In this document: positions 6,381 to 12,917 of the stretch, one piece after another
Numbering within the stretch: the stretch's first letter is position 1
Layout: each line of letters starts with the position of its first letter
Assembly: GCA_015259125.1 (NCBI GenBank)
Contig: JABZGR010000039.1
Span: 1 to 15,114, forward strand
Direction of reading: 5' to 3'
DNA: 15,114 nucleotides
DNA from: Alloprevotella tannerae
Lineage (GTDB): Bacteria; Bacteroidota; Bacteroidia; Bacteroidales; Bacteroidaceae
The notes under the pieces: generated by a model
Seen by the model: the letters and a program-made list of their open reading frames with translations, nothing else
What the model was told of the DNA's origin: nothing
Database searches by the model: none
Translations under genes and position numbers: made by a program

Positions 6381-7562
6381 TTATAAAGAGGGACGCACGA
6401 AACTGTCGCTGCGGTGGAGGCGGCGCAGATACGTGAGCCGGTTGCGCAAAGGTTGCAGCCAAGCGTAGGCAATCAGCATCCCGCCAAAGCGGCGCTCACC
6501 CAGAGCCCGCGTAGCCTTGCGCATCAAGCGGATCGGTAGGATGATGGCCGTGATGAGCAGGAGCAAGAAGGGCAGATCTGTGGCCAAATCTTGGAGAAAG
6601 TAAACTGATTGTTGTAAAATATAAAATGTACGCTCACCGATATAAGTCAGCGTCAGCAGGAAAAACAGAAAGAAAAAGCAGGAAGCCCACGCTTCGCGCG
6701 CAGCATACAGTCGGCGGCGGCGACTACTGCGGTTGGCGATCTCCGCCGTATAGATTCGCTCATCGGAAAGCAGGCGGCGAGCGGGTAGTTGCTGGCAAAT
6801 CGTGGCGTCAGGATGCCAAGTCAGGCGGAAATTTTCAGGCGTAGCATAGGCATCCACAAACAATTCCTCTTCGCCAAAGGGCAGTAGCAGACTGTTGGCA
6901 AAGCCCTCCTGCGCCATAAAAAAGGCTTTCTTGACGGCCAGGTTGCAGGGGTCGGCATAAACGGGGCGTCCGCTCCGAGCAGCTCGCGCCAAACGCAACT
7001 GCAAACGCAGACGTTCGAAGATCGGGCGGCGCGCTTGGCGCGTCTCATCGTTGAGATAGTTGGCATAGCCTCCGACCATCTCTACGCCGGGTGCAAACTG
7101 CTCCGCCAGTCGTGAGAGCCAGTCGGGCGACGCCGGTTGGCAGTCGGCCCGCGTAAAGACCACCCAAGGAAAACGCGCGGATCGCACGCCCAACGTCAAA
7201 GCCAGTTTGGTCAATTCTATGTGGCGCGCAGAGCGCGGTACGGACAAGTAGCGCAGCCGCTTATCCTCGGCCGATAGGCGCTTGAGCACATCGGGCGTAT
7301 TGTCGGTCGAGGCCTCGTCGACTACGATAATTTCAAACGAAGGATAGTTCTGCTGCAAGAAAATCGGCAGATACTCGGCCAAATAGTCGCCCTGGTCGAG
7401 CGCCGGAATGATAATCGAGATCGCAGGCTGCTCCGTCGATTCGGCAGTTTCGGACCAACGCGCCGGCAGAGAATAATCGCGCCAGCGAAAGCGCCAAAGG
7501 GCGAGCAGGCAGAGCAGCATCGTTGCCAAAAAGCTTATGTTAATGAGGAGGAGTAGGTTCAT
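6381..7562 (-). CDS. Membrane-anchored family 2 glycosyltransferase
   Basis: A 393-aa GT-A type glycosyltransferase that probably moves a sugar from a nucleotide donor to an envelope glycan or lipid acceptor on the cytoplasmic face of the inner membrane. An N-terminal membrane segment covers about 3-23. The GT2 domain follows: AISIIIPALDQGDYL (47-61), FEIIVVDEASTDNT (76-89), the acidic metal site FTRADCQP with D140, and a GEEELF motif (230-235) at the usual place of the catalytic base. Two hydrophobic segments at about 293-310 and 328-346 anchor the C-terminus, and the tail is rich in arginine. The start codon is 3 nt after the methyltransferase stop, so the two are cotranscribed. Donor and acceptor cannot be told. 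It stands alone, not in a polysaccharide gene cluster. Confidence 0.88.
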   Translation of the reverse strand: MNLLLLINISFLATMLLCLLALWRFRWRDYSLPARWSETAESTEQPAISIIIPALDQGDYLAEYLPIFLQQNYPSFEIIVVDEASTDNTPDVLKRLSAEDKRLRYLSVPRSARHIELTKLALTLGVRSARFPWVVFTRADCQPASPDWLSRLAEQFAPGVEMVGGYANYLNDETRQARRPIFERLRLQLRLARAARSGRPVYADPCNLAVKKAFFMAQEGFANSLLLPFGEEELFVDAYATPENFRLTWHPDATICQQLPARRLLSDERIYTAEIANRSSRRRRLYAAREAWASCFFFLFFLLTLTYIGERTFYILQQSVYFLQDLATDLPFLLLLITAIILPIRLMRKATRALGERRFGGMLIAYAWLQPLRNRLTYLRRLHRSDSFVRPSL

Positions 7563-7565
7563 TGT

Positions 7566-8315
7566 TTAGTAATTTCTTCGTCTGAATTCGGCGCAAACGA
7601 TGGCTGTGGCCATCGCAACGTTGAGGCTCTCACTGCCCGTTGCGTCGAGGGGGAAGCGAGGTATGAACAAGCGCTTTGAAACGAAACGCTCGACGGCGGG
7701 CGATATGCCTTGGCCTTCGTTGCCCATTATGATGAGGCCTTTCGTCTCCAATGTTTGCTCGTAAATGTTAGATCCGTCGAGAAACGTTCCGTAAATCGGT
7801 GTCTCCACAGGCAACTTGGCGAGCGCTTCGCAGAGATCTACGTAGTGGAGATTGACGCGGCCGAGTGCGCCCATCGTAGCTTGCACCACTTTTGGCGCGA
7901 AGGCGTCGGCCGTAGTTGGGCTACACAATATGTTATGTATGCCGAACCAGTCGGCTAATCGGATAATCGTCCCCACATTGCCCGGATCTTGCACGCCATC
8001 TAAGGCTAAAGCCAACTCATCTGCGGGCTGCCAAGGCGTCGGTGCGGGCTTTTCAAAGACGGCAACAACCTGCTGCGGCGCCTGCAAGAGCGAAACGCGC
8101 GCCAGTTCCGACGCCGACAGCTCGCGCACCTCTGCGGCGGGCCATTGCGCCTTGCTTTGTAGAAAATCAGCCGTTGCTAAGAGCAGTCGGCAAGGGAGCA
8201 AGGCCAGCAGATCTCCGACTACCTTCGGCCCCTCAGCGATGAAGAGGCCTTCAGCATCGCGCTGCCGCTTGCGCGTCAGGCCGCGTAGCCATTTTATCTC
8301 AGCTCTTGTCAGCAT
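7566..8315 (-). CDS. TrmH/SpoU-family RNA 2'-O-methyltransferase
   Basis: A 249-aa SAM-dependent methyltransferase of the SPOUT class, expected to methylate a ribose 2'-OH in rRNA or tRNA. The N-terminal part (about 1-95) looks like the SpoU substrate-binding domain, with the FIAEGPKVV motif at 25-33. The catalytic knot domain has the three SpoU motifs: DPGNVGTIIRLADWFG (110-125), with the motif 1 asparagine N113; IIMGNEGQGIS (195-205), with E200; and IPRFPLDATGSESLNVAMA (218-236). It is first in an operon with the glycosyltransferase and is transcribed away from tamL. Pairing of such a methyltransferase with tamL is, as I recall, common in Bacteroidota. The exact target base cannot be named, so I give no gene symbol. 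Confidence 0.93.
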   Translation of the reverse strand: MLTRAEIKWLRGLTRKRQRDAEGLFIAEGPKVVGDLLALLPCRLLLATADFLQSKAQWPAAEVRELSASELARVSLLQAPQQVVAVFEKPAPTPWQPADELALALDGVQDPGNVGTIIRLADWFGIHNILCSPTTADAFAPKVVQATMGALGRVNLHYVDLCEALAKLPVETPIYGTFLDGSNIYEQTLETKGLIIMGNEGQGISPAVERFVSKRLFIPRFPLDATGSESLNVAMATAIVCAEFRRRNY

Positions 8316-8331
8316 CTTATGGATTTTTCGG

Positions 8332-8339
8332 CAAAATTA
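8332..8339 (-). promoter_or_regulatory. -7 box of the methyltransferase-glycosyltransferase operon
   Basis: On the minus strand a perfect TAATTTTG lies 16 nt upstream of the ATG at 8315. The expected start is near 8325, a leader of about 10 nt. No TTTG is seen at the -33 distance, so activity may be modest or activator-dependent. Confidence 0.5.
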
Positions 8340-8363
8340 CAAAGACAGAAGCTAATGAAGTAG

Positions 8364-8371
8364 TATATTTG
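8364..8371 (+). promoter_or_regulatory. -7 box of the tamL promoter
   Basis: TATATTTG at 8364-8371 matches TAnnTTTG exactly. It is only 8 nt before the TTG at 8380, so the mRNA would be nearly leaderless or translation would start at a later codon. No clear -33 TTTG is present. Confidence 0.5.
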
Positions 8372-8379
8372 CTTCAAAA

Positions 8380-10671
8380 TTGAAGCCTTTGAACCGTCAC
8401 GTTTCTCTATCCCTGCTCTTCGCAGGACTTACTTTGCTGCTTTTTTTGCTGCAATCGTGCTCGCCTACACGCTATTTGTCGGGCGATGAAGCGATATTGA
8501 GCGATGTCAAAGTAGAATCTGCTCTGAAGCAAGTCAAGCCGGCCGACTATATTAAATATGTGCGTCAGCAGCCCAATGCGCGCTGGTTTAGTTTGGTAAA
8601 AGTGCCGCTCGGTATTTATTGCCTCTCACCCGCCGATACAACTAAGCGCCGCGGCCGTTTCTTTCGTCGTCTTGGCGAAGCGCCCGTCGTTTACGATACG
8701 GCCGCTACCGGTGCTTCGCGTGCGGCACTGCTGGCTGCTCTCCAATCGCGGGGCTATCTGCATGCGGCGGTCGATACGCTCACACAAGAGCGCCGCCGCC
8801 ACGTCCGTCTCACGTATAAAATGCGCCCCGGTGTGCGCTACGTGGTCGATTCTTTGGCTTACCACTTCGACGATCCCGGTTTGGAGCGTGCCGTTGCAGC
8901 CTTGCGCGCCAAGAGTTTGCTCCACGTCGGTATGCCTTTAGATGTCTCCCTCTTCAACGAAGAGCGCAACCGCGTCATTACGGCCCTGCAAAATCAAGGC
9001 TACTACCGCATCAATCGCGATTTTGTAGGTTACGATGCCGATACCATTGCCGGCAGCGACCGCGTGGCGCTGACTTTCGTCTTTACCCGCCCGCCCGGCA
9101 TCGATTCTCTGAAGGCTTATCAGCCCTTCCGCTTTCGCACCATCAAGATCTGGGACTCGCCGAGCCTGGGTGCGGACAAGTTGGCCTTTCGTAAACATCT
9201 CTACAAAAATCATCTGCTCATCCGCCCCGATAGTTTGTATCGCGAAGAAGACGTGCAGGACAGTTATTCGGCAATGAACGGTTTGTCGGCGGTGCGCTAT
9301 ACGACGATAAAGTTTAACGAGCCGCCCGGCGATTCTGCTTTGCTTGATGCCGACATCACGATTGTGCGCAACAAGCCCAATGCCGTCAGTCTCGAACTCG
9401 AAGGGACGAATACCAGTGGCGACTTGGGGGCGGCTTTGGCCCTTTCTTTTACGAATCGCAACTTGTTTAAGGGTGCTGAGCGCCTGCTCTTGAAGGGGCG
9501 TATGGCCTACGAAGCCATACGAGGCTTGGAAGGTTACGGCAACGAAAACTACTTAGAGTTTAGCGGCGAGGCTTCGCTCCGTTTCCCCACCTTTCGCCTG
9601 CCTTTCGTGCGCCAATCGGCGCGCCAGCGCTTAAAGGCAACGAGCGACCTCAGCTTTATGTACAATTCGCAAAATAGGCCGGAGTTTCATCGGCGTGTAG
9701 TCACGGGAAACTGGGCCTATCGCTGGAGTTATCATGCCCATCCCGGCTTTCAGCATCGTTTTGATATGATTAGCCTCAACTACGTCTTTATGCCCTGGAT
9801 TTCCAATACGTTTAGGCGCGACTATCTTAACAACGCTGACCCTCGATATTCGATTTTGCGCGCCAGTTATGCCGATCTTTTCATTATGAATACGGGCTAC
9901 AGTTTCGTATATAATTCCCAGCAAGACAAGGAACGAGGCAGCGTAACATTCTCACCGCTTACCGGCCAACTGACAAAGGGCTGGCAATTAAAGTTTGGCA
10001 TCGAAGCCGCCGGCAATCTGCTCCACGGCATCTCAAAGATCATCAAGGCAAGTAAGAACGAAGCGGGCCAATATCGGCTATTTAATATTGCCTATTCCCA
10101 ATACGTGAAAGTCGACCTCGATTTTGTGCGCAGCTTGCGCATTGATAGCCGCAACACCTTCGCGTTTCACGCCGCCTTTGGTTTGGCTATTCCCTATGGA
10201 AACTCTGCCGTAATCCCCTACGAGAAGCGTTATTTTGCCGGTGGGGCCAACAGTGTGCGCGGTTGGAATGTGCGTTCGCTCGGCCCGGGCAATTATGTGG
10301 AGAAGGACGGCAAAGTAGATTTCATCAACCAAACGGGAAATATGAAGCTCGATTTGAGTTTTGAATGGCGAACGGCGCTTTTCTGGAAATTCAATGGTGC
10401 TTTCTTCGTAGATGCCGGCAATGTCTGGAACACGCGGCGCTACGAAAATCTTTCCGGCAGTCAATTTCGCCTGCGTTCCTTCCATAAGCAGTTGGCCGTG
10501 GCCTATGGTTTAGGCCTGCGCCTCAATCTTGATTATTTTATCTTGCGTTTAGATGCCGGCATGAAAGCCGTTGACCCTGCTTATCCCTCAGGTCGCGGTC
10601 ACTATCCGCTGATTCACCCCAAATTCTCTCGCGATTTTGCCCTCCATTTTGCCGTCGGCTTGCCCTTCTGA
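8380..10671 (+). CDS. tamL: BamA/TamA-family outer-membrane lipoprotein TamL
   Basis: A 763-aa outer-membrane protein of the Omp85 family in the lipidated form known from Bacteroidota as TamL, thought to work with TamB in building the outer membrane. A signal sequence with a hydrophobic core at about 9-24 ends in the lipobox LQSC, lipidated cysteine C27. POTRA-like segments follow (QSRGYLHAAVDT near 122-133, LQNQGYYRI near 202-210). The C-terminal half is a 16-strand-type beta barrel with the Omp85 loop motif VRGW (626-629, in GGANSVRGWN) and a terminal phenylalanine after AVGL, the usual barrel-insertion signal. The start is the TTG at 8380; no ATG is available in frame nearby, and a second TTG (8389) is an alternative that keeps the signal peptide. 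No tamB gene is next to it here. Confidence 0.93.
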   Translation: MKPLNRHVSLSLLFAGLTLLLFLLQSCSPTRYLSGDEAILSDVKVESALKQVKPADYIKYVRQQPNARWFSLVKVPLGIYCLSPADTTKRRGRFFRRLGEAPVVYDTAATGASRAALLAALQSRGYLHAAVDTLTQERRRHVRLTYKMRPGVRYVVDSLAYHFDDPGLERAVAALRAKSLLHVGMPLDVSLFNEERNRVITALQNQGYYRINRDFVGYDADTIAGSDRVALTFVFTRPPGIDSLKAYQPFRFRTIKIWDSPSLGADKLAFRKHLYKNHLLIRPDSLYREEDVQDSYSAMNGLSAVRYTTIKFNEPPGDSALLDADITIVRNKPNAVSLELEGTNTSGDLGAALALSFTNRNLFKGAERLLLKGRMAYEAIRGLEGYGNENYLEFSGEASLRFPTFRLPFVRQSARQRLKATSDLSFMYNSQNRPEFHRRVVTGNWAYRWSYHAHPGFQHRFDMISLNYVFMPWISNTFRRDYLNNADPRYSILRASYADLFIMNTGYSFVYNSQQDKERGSVTFSPLTGQLTKGWQLKFGIEAAGNLLHGISKIIKASKNEAGQYRLFNIAYSQYVKVDLDFVRSLRIDSRNTFAFHAAFGLAIPYGNSAVIPYEKRYFAGGANSVRGWNVRSLGPGNYVEKDGKVDFINQTGNMKLDLSFEWRTALFWKFNGAFFVDAGNVWNTRRYENLSGSQFRLRSFHKQLAVAYGLGLRLNLDYFILRLDAGMKAVDPAYPSGRGHYPLIHPKFSRDFALHFAVGLPF

Positions 10672-10709
10672 TGCGGCGCGCGGCCCTTGGGCTGTGGGAT
10701 AAAACTAAA

Positions 10710-10743
10710 AAAGCGGAGCGCTTCGTAAGAAGTGCTCCGCTTT
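10710..10743 (-). terminator. Bidirectional terminator between tamL and tRNA-Cys
   Basis: A 15-bp stem with one G-T pair (AAAGCGGAGCGCTTC at 10710-10724, loop GTAA, 10729-10743). On the minus strand it is followed by TTTTTTAGTTTT and clearly ends the tRNA-Cys transcript. On the plus strand the T run is short (TTT), so termination of tamL would be weaker. Confidence 0.85.
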
Positions 10744-10747
10744 GTAG

Positions 10748-10818
10748 AGGTACCTAGCAGATTCGAACTGCTGTACACGGTTTTGCAGACCGCTACCTAG
10801 CCACTCGGTCAAGGTACC
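10748..10818 (-). tRNA. tRNA-Cys (anticodon GCA)
   Basis: A 71-nt cloverleaf on the minus strand. The acceptor stem GGTACCT pairs with AGGTACC; the discriminator base is T, usual for cysteine tRNAs. The D arm contains GACCGAGTGGCTAGGT. The anticodon stem-loop is CGGT-CTGCAAA-ACCG, giving GCA. The T arm contains CAGTTCGAATCTG. CCA is not encoded. It stands alone between its own promoter and terminator. Confidence 0.96.
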
Positions 10819-10835
10819 ATTTTGTTTTGCGGTTG

Positions 10836-10866
10836 CAAAGGTAGGATTTTATTTTTATTCTGCAAA
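10836..10866 (-). promoter_or_regulatory. tRNA-Cys promoter
   Basis: On the minus strand TTTG (complement of 10863-10866), 19 nt, TACCTTTG (complement of 10836-10843). The start is near 10829, about 11 nt before the tRNA. Both boxes and the spacer length equal those of tRNA-Lys, which argues for a shared strong housekeeping promoter type. Confidence 0.8.
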
Positions 10867-11152
10867 TAATTTGGCCGCAATTTACGCAACCCCCCATGCA
10901 ATTTTCCCCTTTTTTGCCCTTTTCGCGTGCAAGGCGGCTCGCCGACCGCGCCGCTTCGCATGCGTATGCGGCCCCGGCAGTAGCCGATCTGTTGCGTACA
11001 AACGCGGGCCCATTGCCGCCCGAAGGCTACCATTCGAAAGCCGCCTGCCGATAACCCGACAACCTGCCAAACCGGCTTACAATTTTAGCGTTTTTTCGGC
11101 TTTATGCCGCAATTCCTTTTGAAAAAATGCCGCCCACGTGCGTGTTATTGCT
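10867..11152. other. Intergenic stretch without a recognised gene
   Basis: Between the tRNA-Cys promoter and the DUF4827 promoter I see no gene. Short open frames on both strands (plus 10871-11122, minus 10882-11070) overlap each other, have no promoter and read as arginine- and alanine-rich nonsense from GC-rich DNA. No terminator or clear repeat was noticed. Confidence 0.55.
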
Positions 11153-11160
11153 TATTTTTG
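11153..11160 (+). promoter_or_regulatory. -7 box of the DUF4827 lipoprotein gene
   Basis: TATTTTTG at 11153-11160 matches TAnnTTTG exactly. A start near 11167 rules out translation from the earlier ATG at 11104. No -33 TTTG is seen at the usual distance. Confidence 0.55.
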
Positions 11161-11181
11161 CCCCAAATAAGAATGATTACA

Positions 11182-11910
11182 ATGCAAAATACATCCTTTC
11201 GCATCCGTTTATGCCGCAATGTGTGGCAGCGTTTGGCGCTTATGTTGCCGCTTCTGCTTGCCGGCCTCTGCCTTTTTCAGGCTTGCAGCAATGATGATAC
11301 TTCCTACGCCGATAAGCGCAAGCGGGAGCGTCGACAGGTGCAAAACTTCCTCAAGAAAGGCGCGAAGGTAATCGACCCGGAGTCGGGCAGCGTTTTGCTC
11401 GACGTGCCGGGAAACATCAAAGTTATCTCCGAAGAGCAATTTTACAAGCAAGATTCTACGACCAACGTAGCCAACAACGAGTACGTACTCTTTGCCGGAT
11501 CGGGCGTCTATATGCAGATCTTGCGCAAGGGGCAGCCCGGGAAAATAGCGCAGGGCGCAAGTGCTCCCGTTGTTTGCCGCTACTTTGAATTTAATTTGGC
11601 TACCGACAGCTTGCAATCGACCAACAACGTCTTAGCCAACGAGGATAGGCCGGATGTGATGACCGTGACCAATAGTTACGGCATCTATAGTGGACTTTTT
11701 AATAGCGGCGTGATGAAGAGTCTTTACGGAGCTGCCGTTCCCTCGGGCTGGTTGTTTCCCTTGCCGTTTATCGGTTTAGGCCGGCAAACGACGCCGACGA
11801 GCGAAATAGCCAAAGTGCGCTTGATCGTGCCCAGCACAGAAGGACATGAACGCTCCAAAGGCTCAGTTCGGCCGTGCTTCTATGAGATAACGTATCAATT
11901 CGGTCGATAA
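11182..11910 (+). CDS. DUF4827 family lipoprotein
   Basis: A predicted envelope lipoprotein of 242 aa. From the ATG at 11182 there is a basic n-region, a hydrophobic core (about 18-31) and the lipobox LFQAC with cysteine C35, followed by SNDDTSYADKRKRERR. The rest (QNFLKKGAKVI, EQFYKQDSTT, NEYVLFAGSGVYMQIL, a C-terminal VRPCFYEITYQF strand) fits the DUF4827 family of Bacteroidota lipoproteins, which is thought to have a fold related to FKBP-type domains; that assignment is from memory. No known enzyme activity. The frame is open from 11104, but the promoter at 11153-11160 excludes that start; the ATG at 11173 is the close alternative. It is a single gene with its own terminator. Confidence 0.82.
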   Translation: MQNTSFRIRLCRNVWQRLALMLPLLLAGLCLFQACSNDDTSYADKRKRERRQVQNFLKKGAKVIDPESGSVLLDVPGNIKVISEEQFYKQDSTTNVANNEYVLFAGSGVYMQILRKGQPGKIAQGASAPVVCRYFEFNLATDSLQSTNNVLANEDRPDVMTVTNSYGIYSGLFNSGVMKSLYGAAVPSGWLFPLPFIGLGRQTTPTSEIAKVRLIVPSTEGHERSKGSVRPCFYEITYQFGR

Positions 11911-11960
11911 ATAGTTTGGCTCAATTACCTTTGCCAAGGTAAAAATATAGTTTTAGTGCC

Positions 11961-11990
11961 GCCTGTCTCCCTTGGGAGGCAGGCTTTTTT
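11961..11990 (+). terminator. Terminator of the DUF4827 gene
   Basis: An 11-bp stem with one T-G pair (GCCTGTCTCCC at 11961-11971 with GGGAGGCAGGC at 11974-11984) followed by six T, then GTTTT. It lies 50 nt past the stop codon. Confidence 0.9.
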
Positions 11991-12109
11991 GTTTTAGTCG
12001 GCCGAGGCTCATCGGCGCACTGCGGAAAAGCCTTTTTCTTTGTCCGTATGCCCACTTTTTAATCGGCTTACTCCAACCGGCAACCGCCGCCTGTCTGCTT
12101 CTTTTGTTT

Positions 12110-12185
12110 ACGCTCGTGAGCGTACACCTTTTTTCTCGTGAGGTGAAGCCTTTTTTATCACGAGCGTACACCTTTTTTCTCGTGA
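12110..12185. repeat. Compound direct and inverted repeat (CTCGTGA/TCACGAG family)
   Basis: A 24-bp sequence beginning GAGCGTACACC and ending CTCGTGA occurs identically at 12118-12141 and 12162-12185, 44 bp apart. CTCGTGA and its complement TCACGAG alternate, so the copy at 12158-12185 is bounded by 7-bp inverted arms, and a second pair spans 12134-12164. The left end is another palindrome, ACGCTC-GT-GAGCGT (12110-12123). T6 tracts sit inside each loop. It resembles REP/BIME-type extragenic palindromes; no transposase is nearby. Confidence 0.85.
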
Positions 12186-12258
12186 TGAAAAACGTCAGCG
12201 GTCGACTGCTGTGGTTATGCAATGACTAAAAAGGCGGAAGAAATACGTGATCTCCGCC

Positions 12259-12301
12259 AAAAAAATCCCGCCCAAAGCCTCCGTAGATGCTTTGAGCGGG
12301 A
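12259..12301 (-). terminator. Terminator of the flavin reductase gene
   Basis: On the minus strand a 13-bp stem with one T-G pair (TCCCGCTCAAAGC with GCTTTGGGCGGGA; plus coordinates 12266-12278 and 12289-12301) has a 10-nt loop and a run of seven T (12259-12265). It lies about 29 nt past the stop codon. Confidence 0.92.
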
Positions 12302-12329
12302 CGATGATTGCGCTCTTTGCGCCCCAGGC

Positions 12330-12860
12330 TTAGGCGTCGCCTTCGGGAGCGTAGACGGCTTCTATTTCGCAGACATATGCGTCGTGCAAATTTCCTTCTT
12401 TGGGGCTGTAATGACGATCGTAAGGTTGTGCGTCTATAAACTCGTCGGCGCGTAGGGTCGACTTGTAGAGTTTGCGACATACCAAAACCAAGCGCGCTTC
12501 AGCGAAAGTGACGAGATCGTCGGGTAGCGTCGCGGGGTGGAGGCCCGCAGCGGCCGTCTTATCCAGATCTCGCCCCGATTTTGAGCCACAGATTTTGTAG
12601 GCTTCGCGATGATCGCCGAGCAGACTCAGCGTCAGGCGGTCTGTAGTCTCGATAAAGTCGTGCGTATATCGCTCCGGACGGATGAAAATCGTAGCCACGG
12701 GCTTGTTCCAAAGGATGCCCAGCATCCCCCAACTGGCCGTCATCATATTATAATGTGTCGGTGTGCCGGCCGTAACCAGTAACCATTCGTGGCCGATGGC
12801 TTGAAAGGGATCTTCGCGGCCTACGAGGCTGAGATCCATGCGCTTAAATGTCTTGTTCAT
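12330..12860 (-). CDS. Flavin reductase family protein (FMN-binding split barrel)
   Basis: A 176-aa cytoplasmic protein of the flavin reductase-like split-barrel family, which binds FMN and in many members reduces free flavin with NAD(P)H. Family signs are the early barrel strands with HEWLLVTAG (24-32), the flavin-contacting NMMTASWG (38-45), FIRPERYTHDFI (59-70) and GSKSGRDLDK (92-101) followed by the AGL turn. The length is normal for the family. It lies 57 nt downstream of the thrE-type gene on the same strand, with a GC-rich hairpin but no promoter or T run between, so cotranscription is likely; the functional link is unclear. The physiological partner cannot be inferred. Confidence 0.87.
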   Translation of the reverse strand: MNKTFKRMDLSLVGREDPFQAIGHEWLLVTAGTPTHYNMMTASWGMLGILWNKPVATIFIRPERYTHDFIETTDRLTLSLLGDHREAYKICGSKSGRDLDKTAAAGLHPATLPDDLVTFAEARLVLVCRKLYKSTLRADEFIDAQPYDRHYSPKEGNLHDAYVCEIEAVYAPEGDA

Positions 12861-12883
12861 CAGTGTCGCTATTTGAAAGTTGG

Positions 12884-12906
12884 GCGGCCGCCGTATGACG
12901 GGCCGC
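12884..12906 (-). other. GC-rich hairpin between exporter and flavin reductase genes
   Basis: Perfect 6-bp arms GCGGCC (12884-12889) and GGCCGC (12901-12906) enclose an 11-nt loop in the 57-nt gap. No T run follows on the minus strand, so it is not a standard terminator. It could stabilise or process the mRNA, or lower downstream expression. Confidence 0.5.
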
Positions 12907-12917
12907 TTGCGTTGATC

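Larger units (their letters stand above)
11911..12265. other. Gene-free stretch with terminator and palindromic repeats
   Basis: Between the DUF4827 gene and the flavin reductase terminator I see no gene. The stretch holds an orphan -7 box TACCTTTG (11926-11933), a terminator (11961-11990) and a compound palindromic repeat (12110-12185). Open frames here, such as minus 11953-12222, are translations of the repeat and have no promoter or known motif. Confidence 0.6.

Noticed and set aside
5711..6472. 253-codon minus-strand open frame
   Set aside because: It starts inside the glycosyltransferase gene in another frame, ends inside the tRNA-Lys gene, spans the tRNA promoter and the 21-bp repeat, and shows no domain. 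Its repeat part (PANDSL-like heptads) is explained by the DNA repeat.
11104..11181. Extended start of the DUF4827 lipoprotein
   Set aside because: The promoter box at 11153-11160 lies inside it, and the signal peptide begins after 11182.
11953..12480. Small frames on both strands across 11953-12480
   Set aside because: They read through terminators and the palindromic repeat, or are shadows of the flavin reductase gene.
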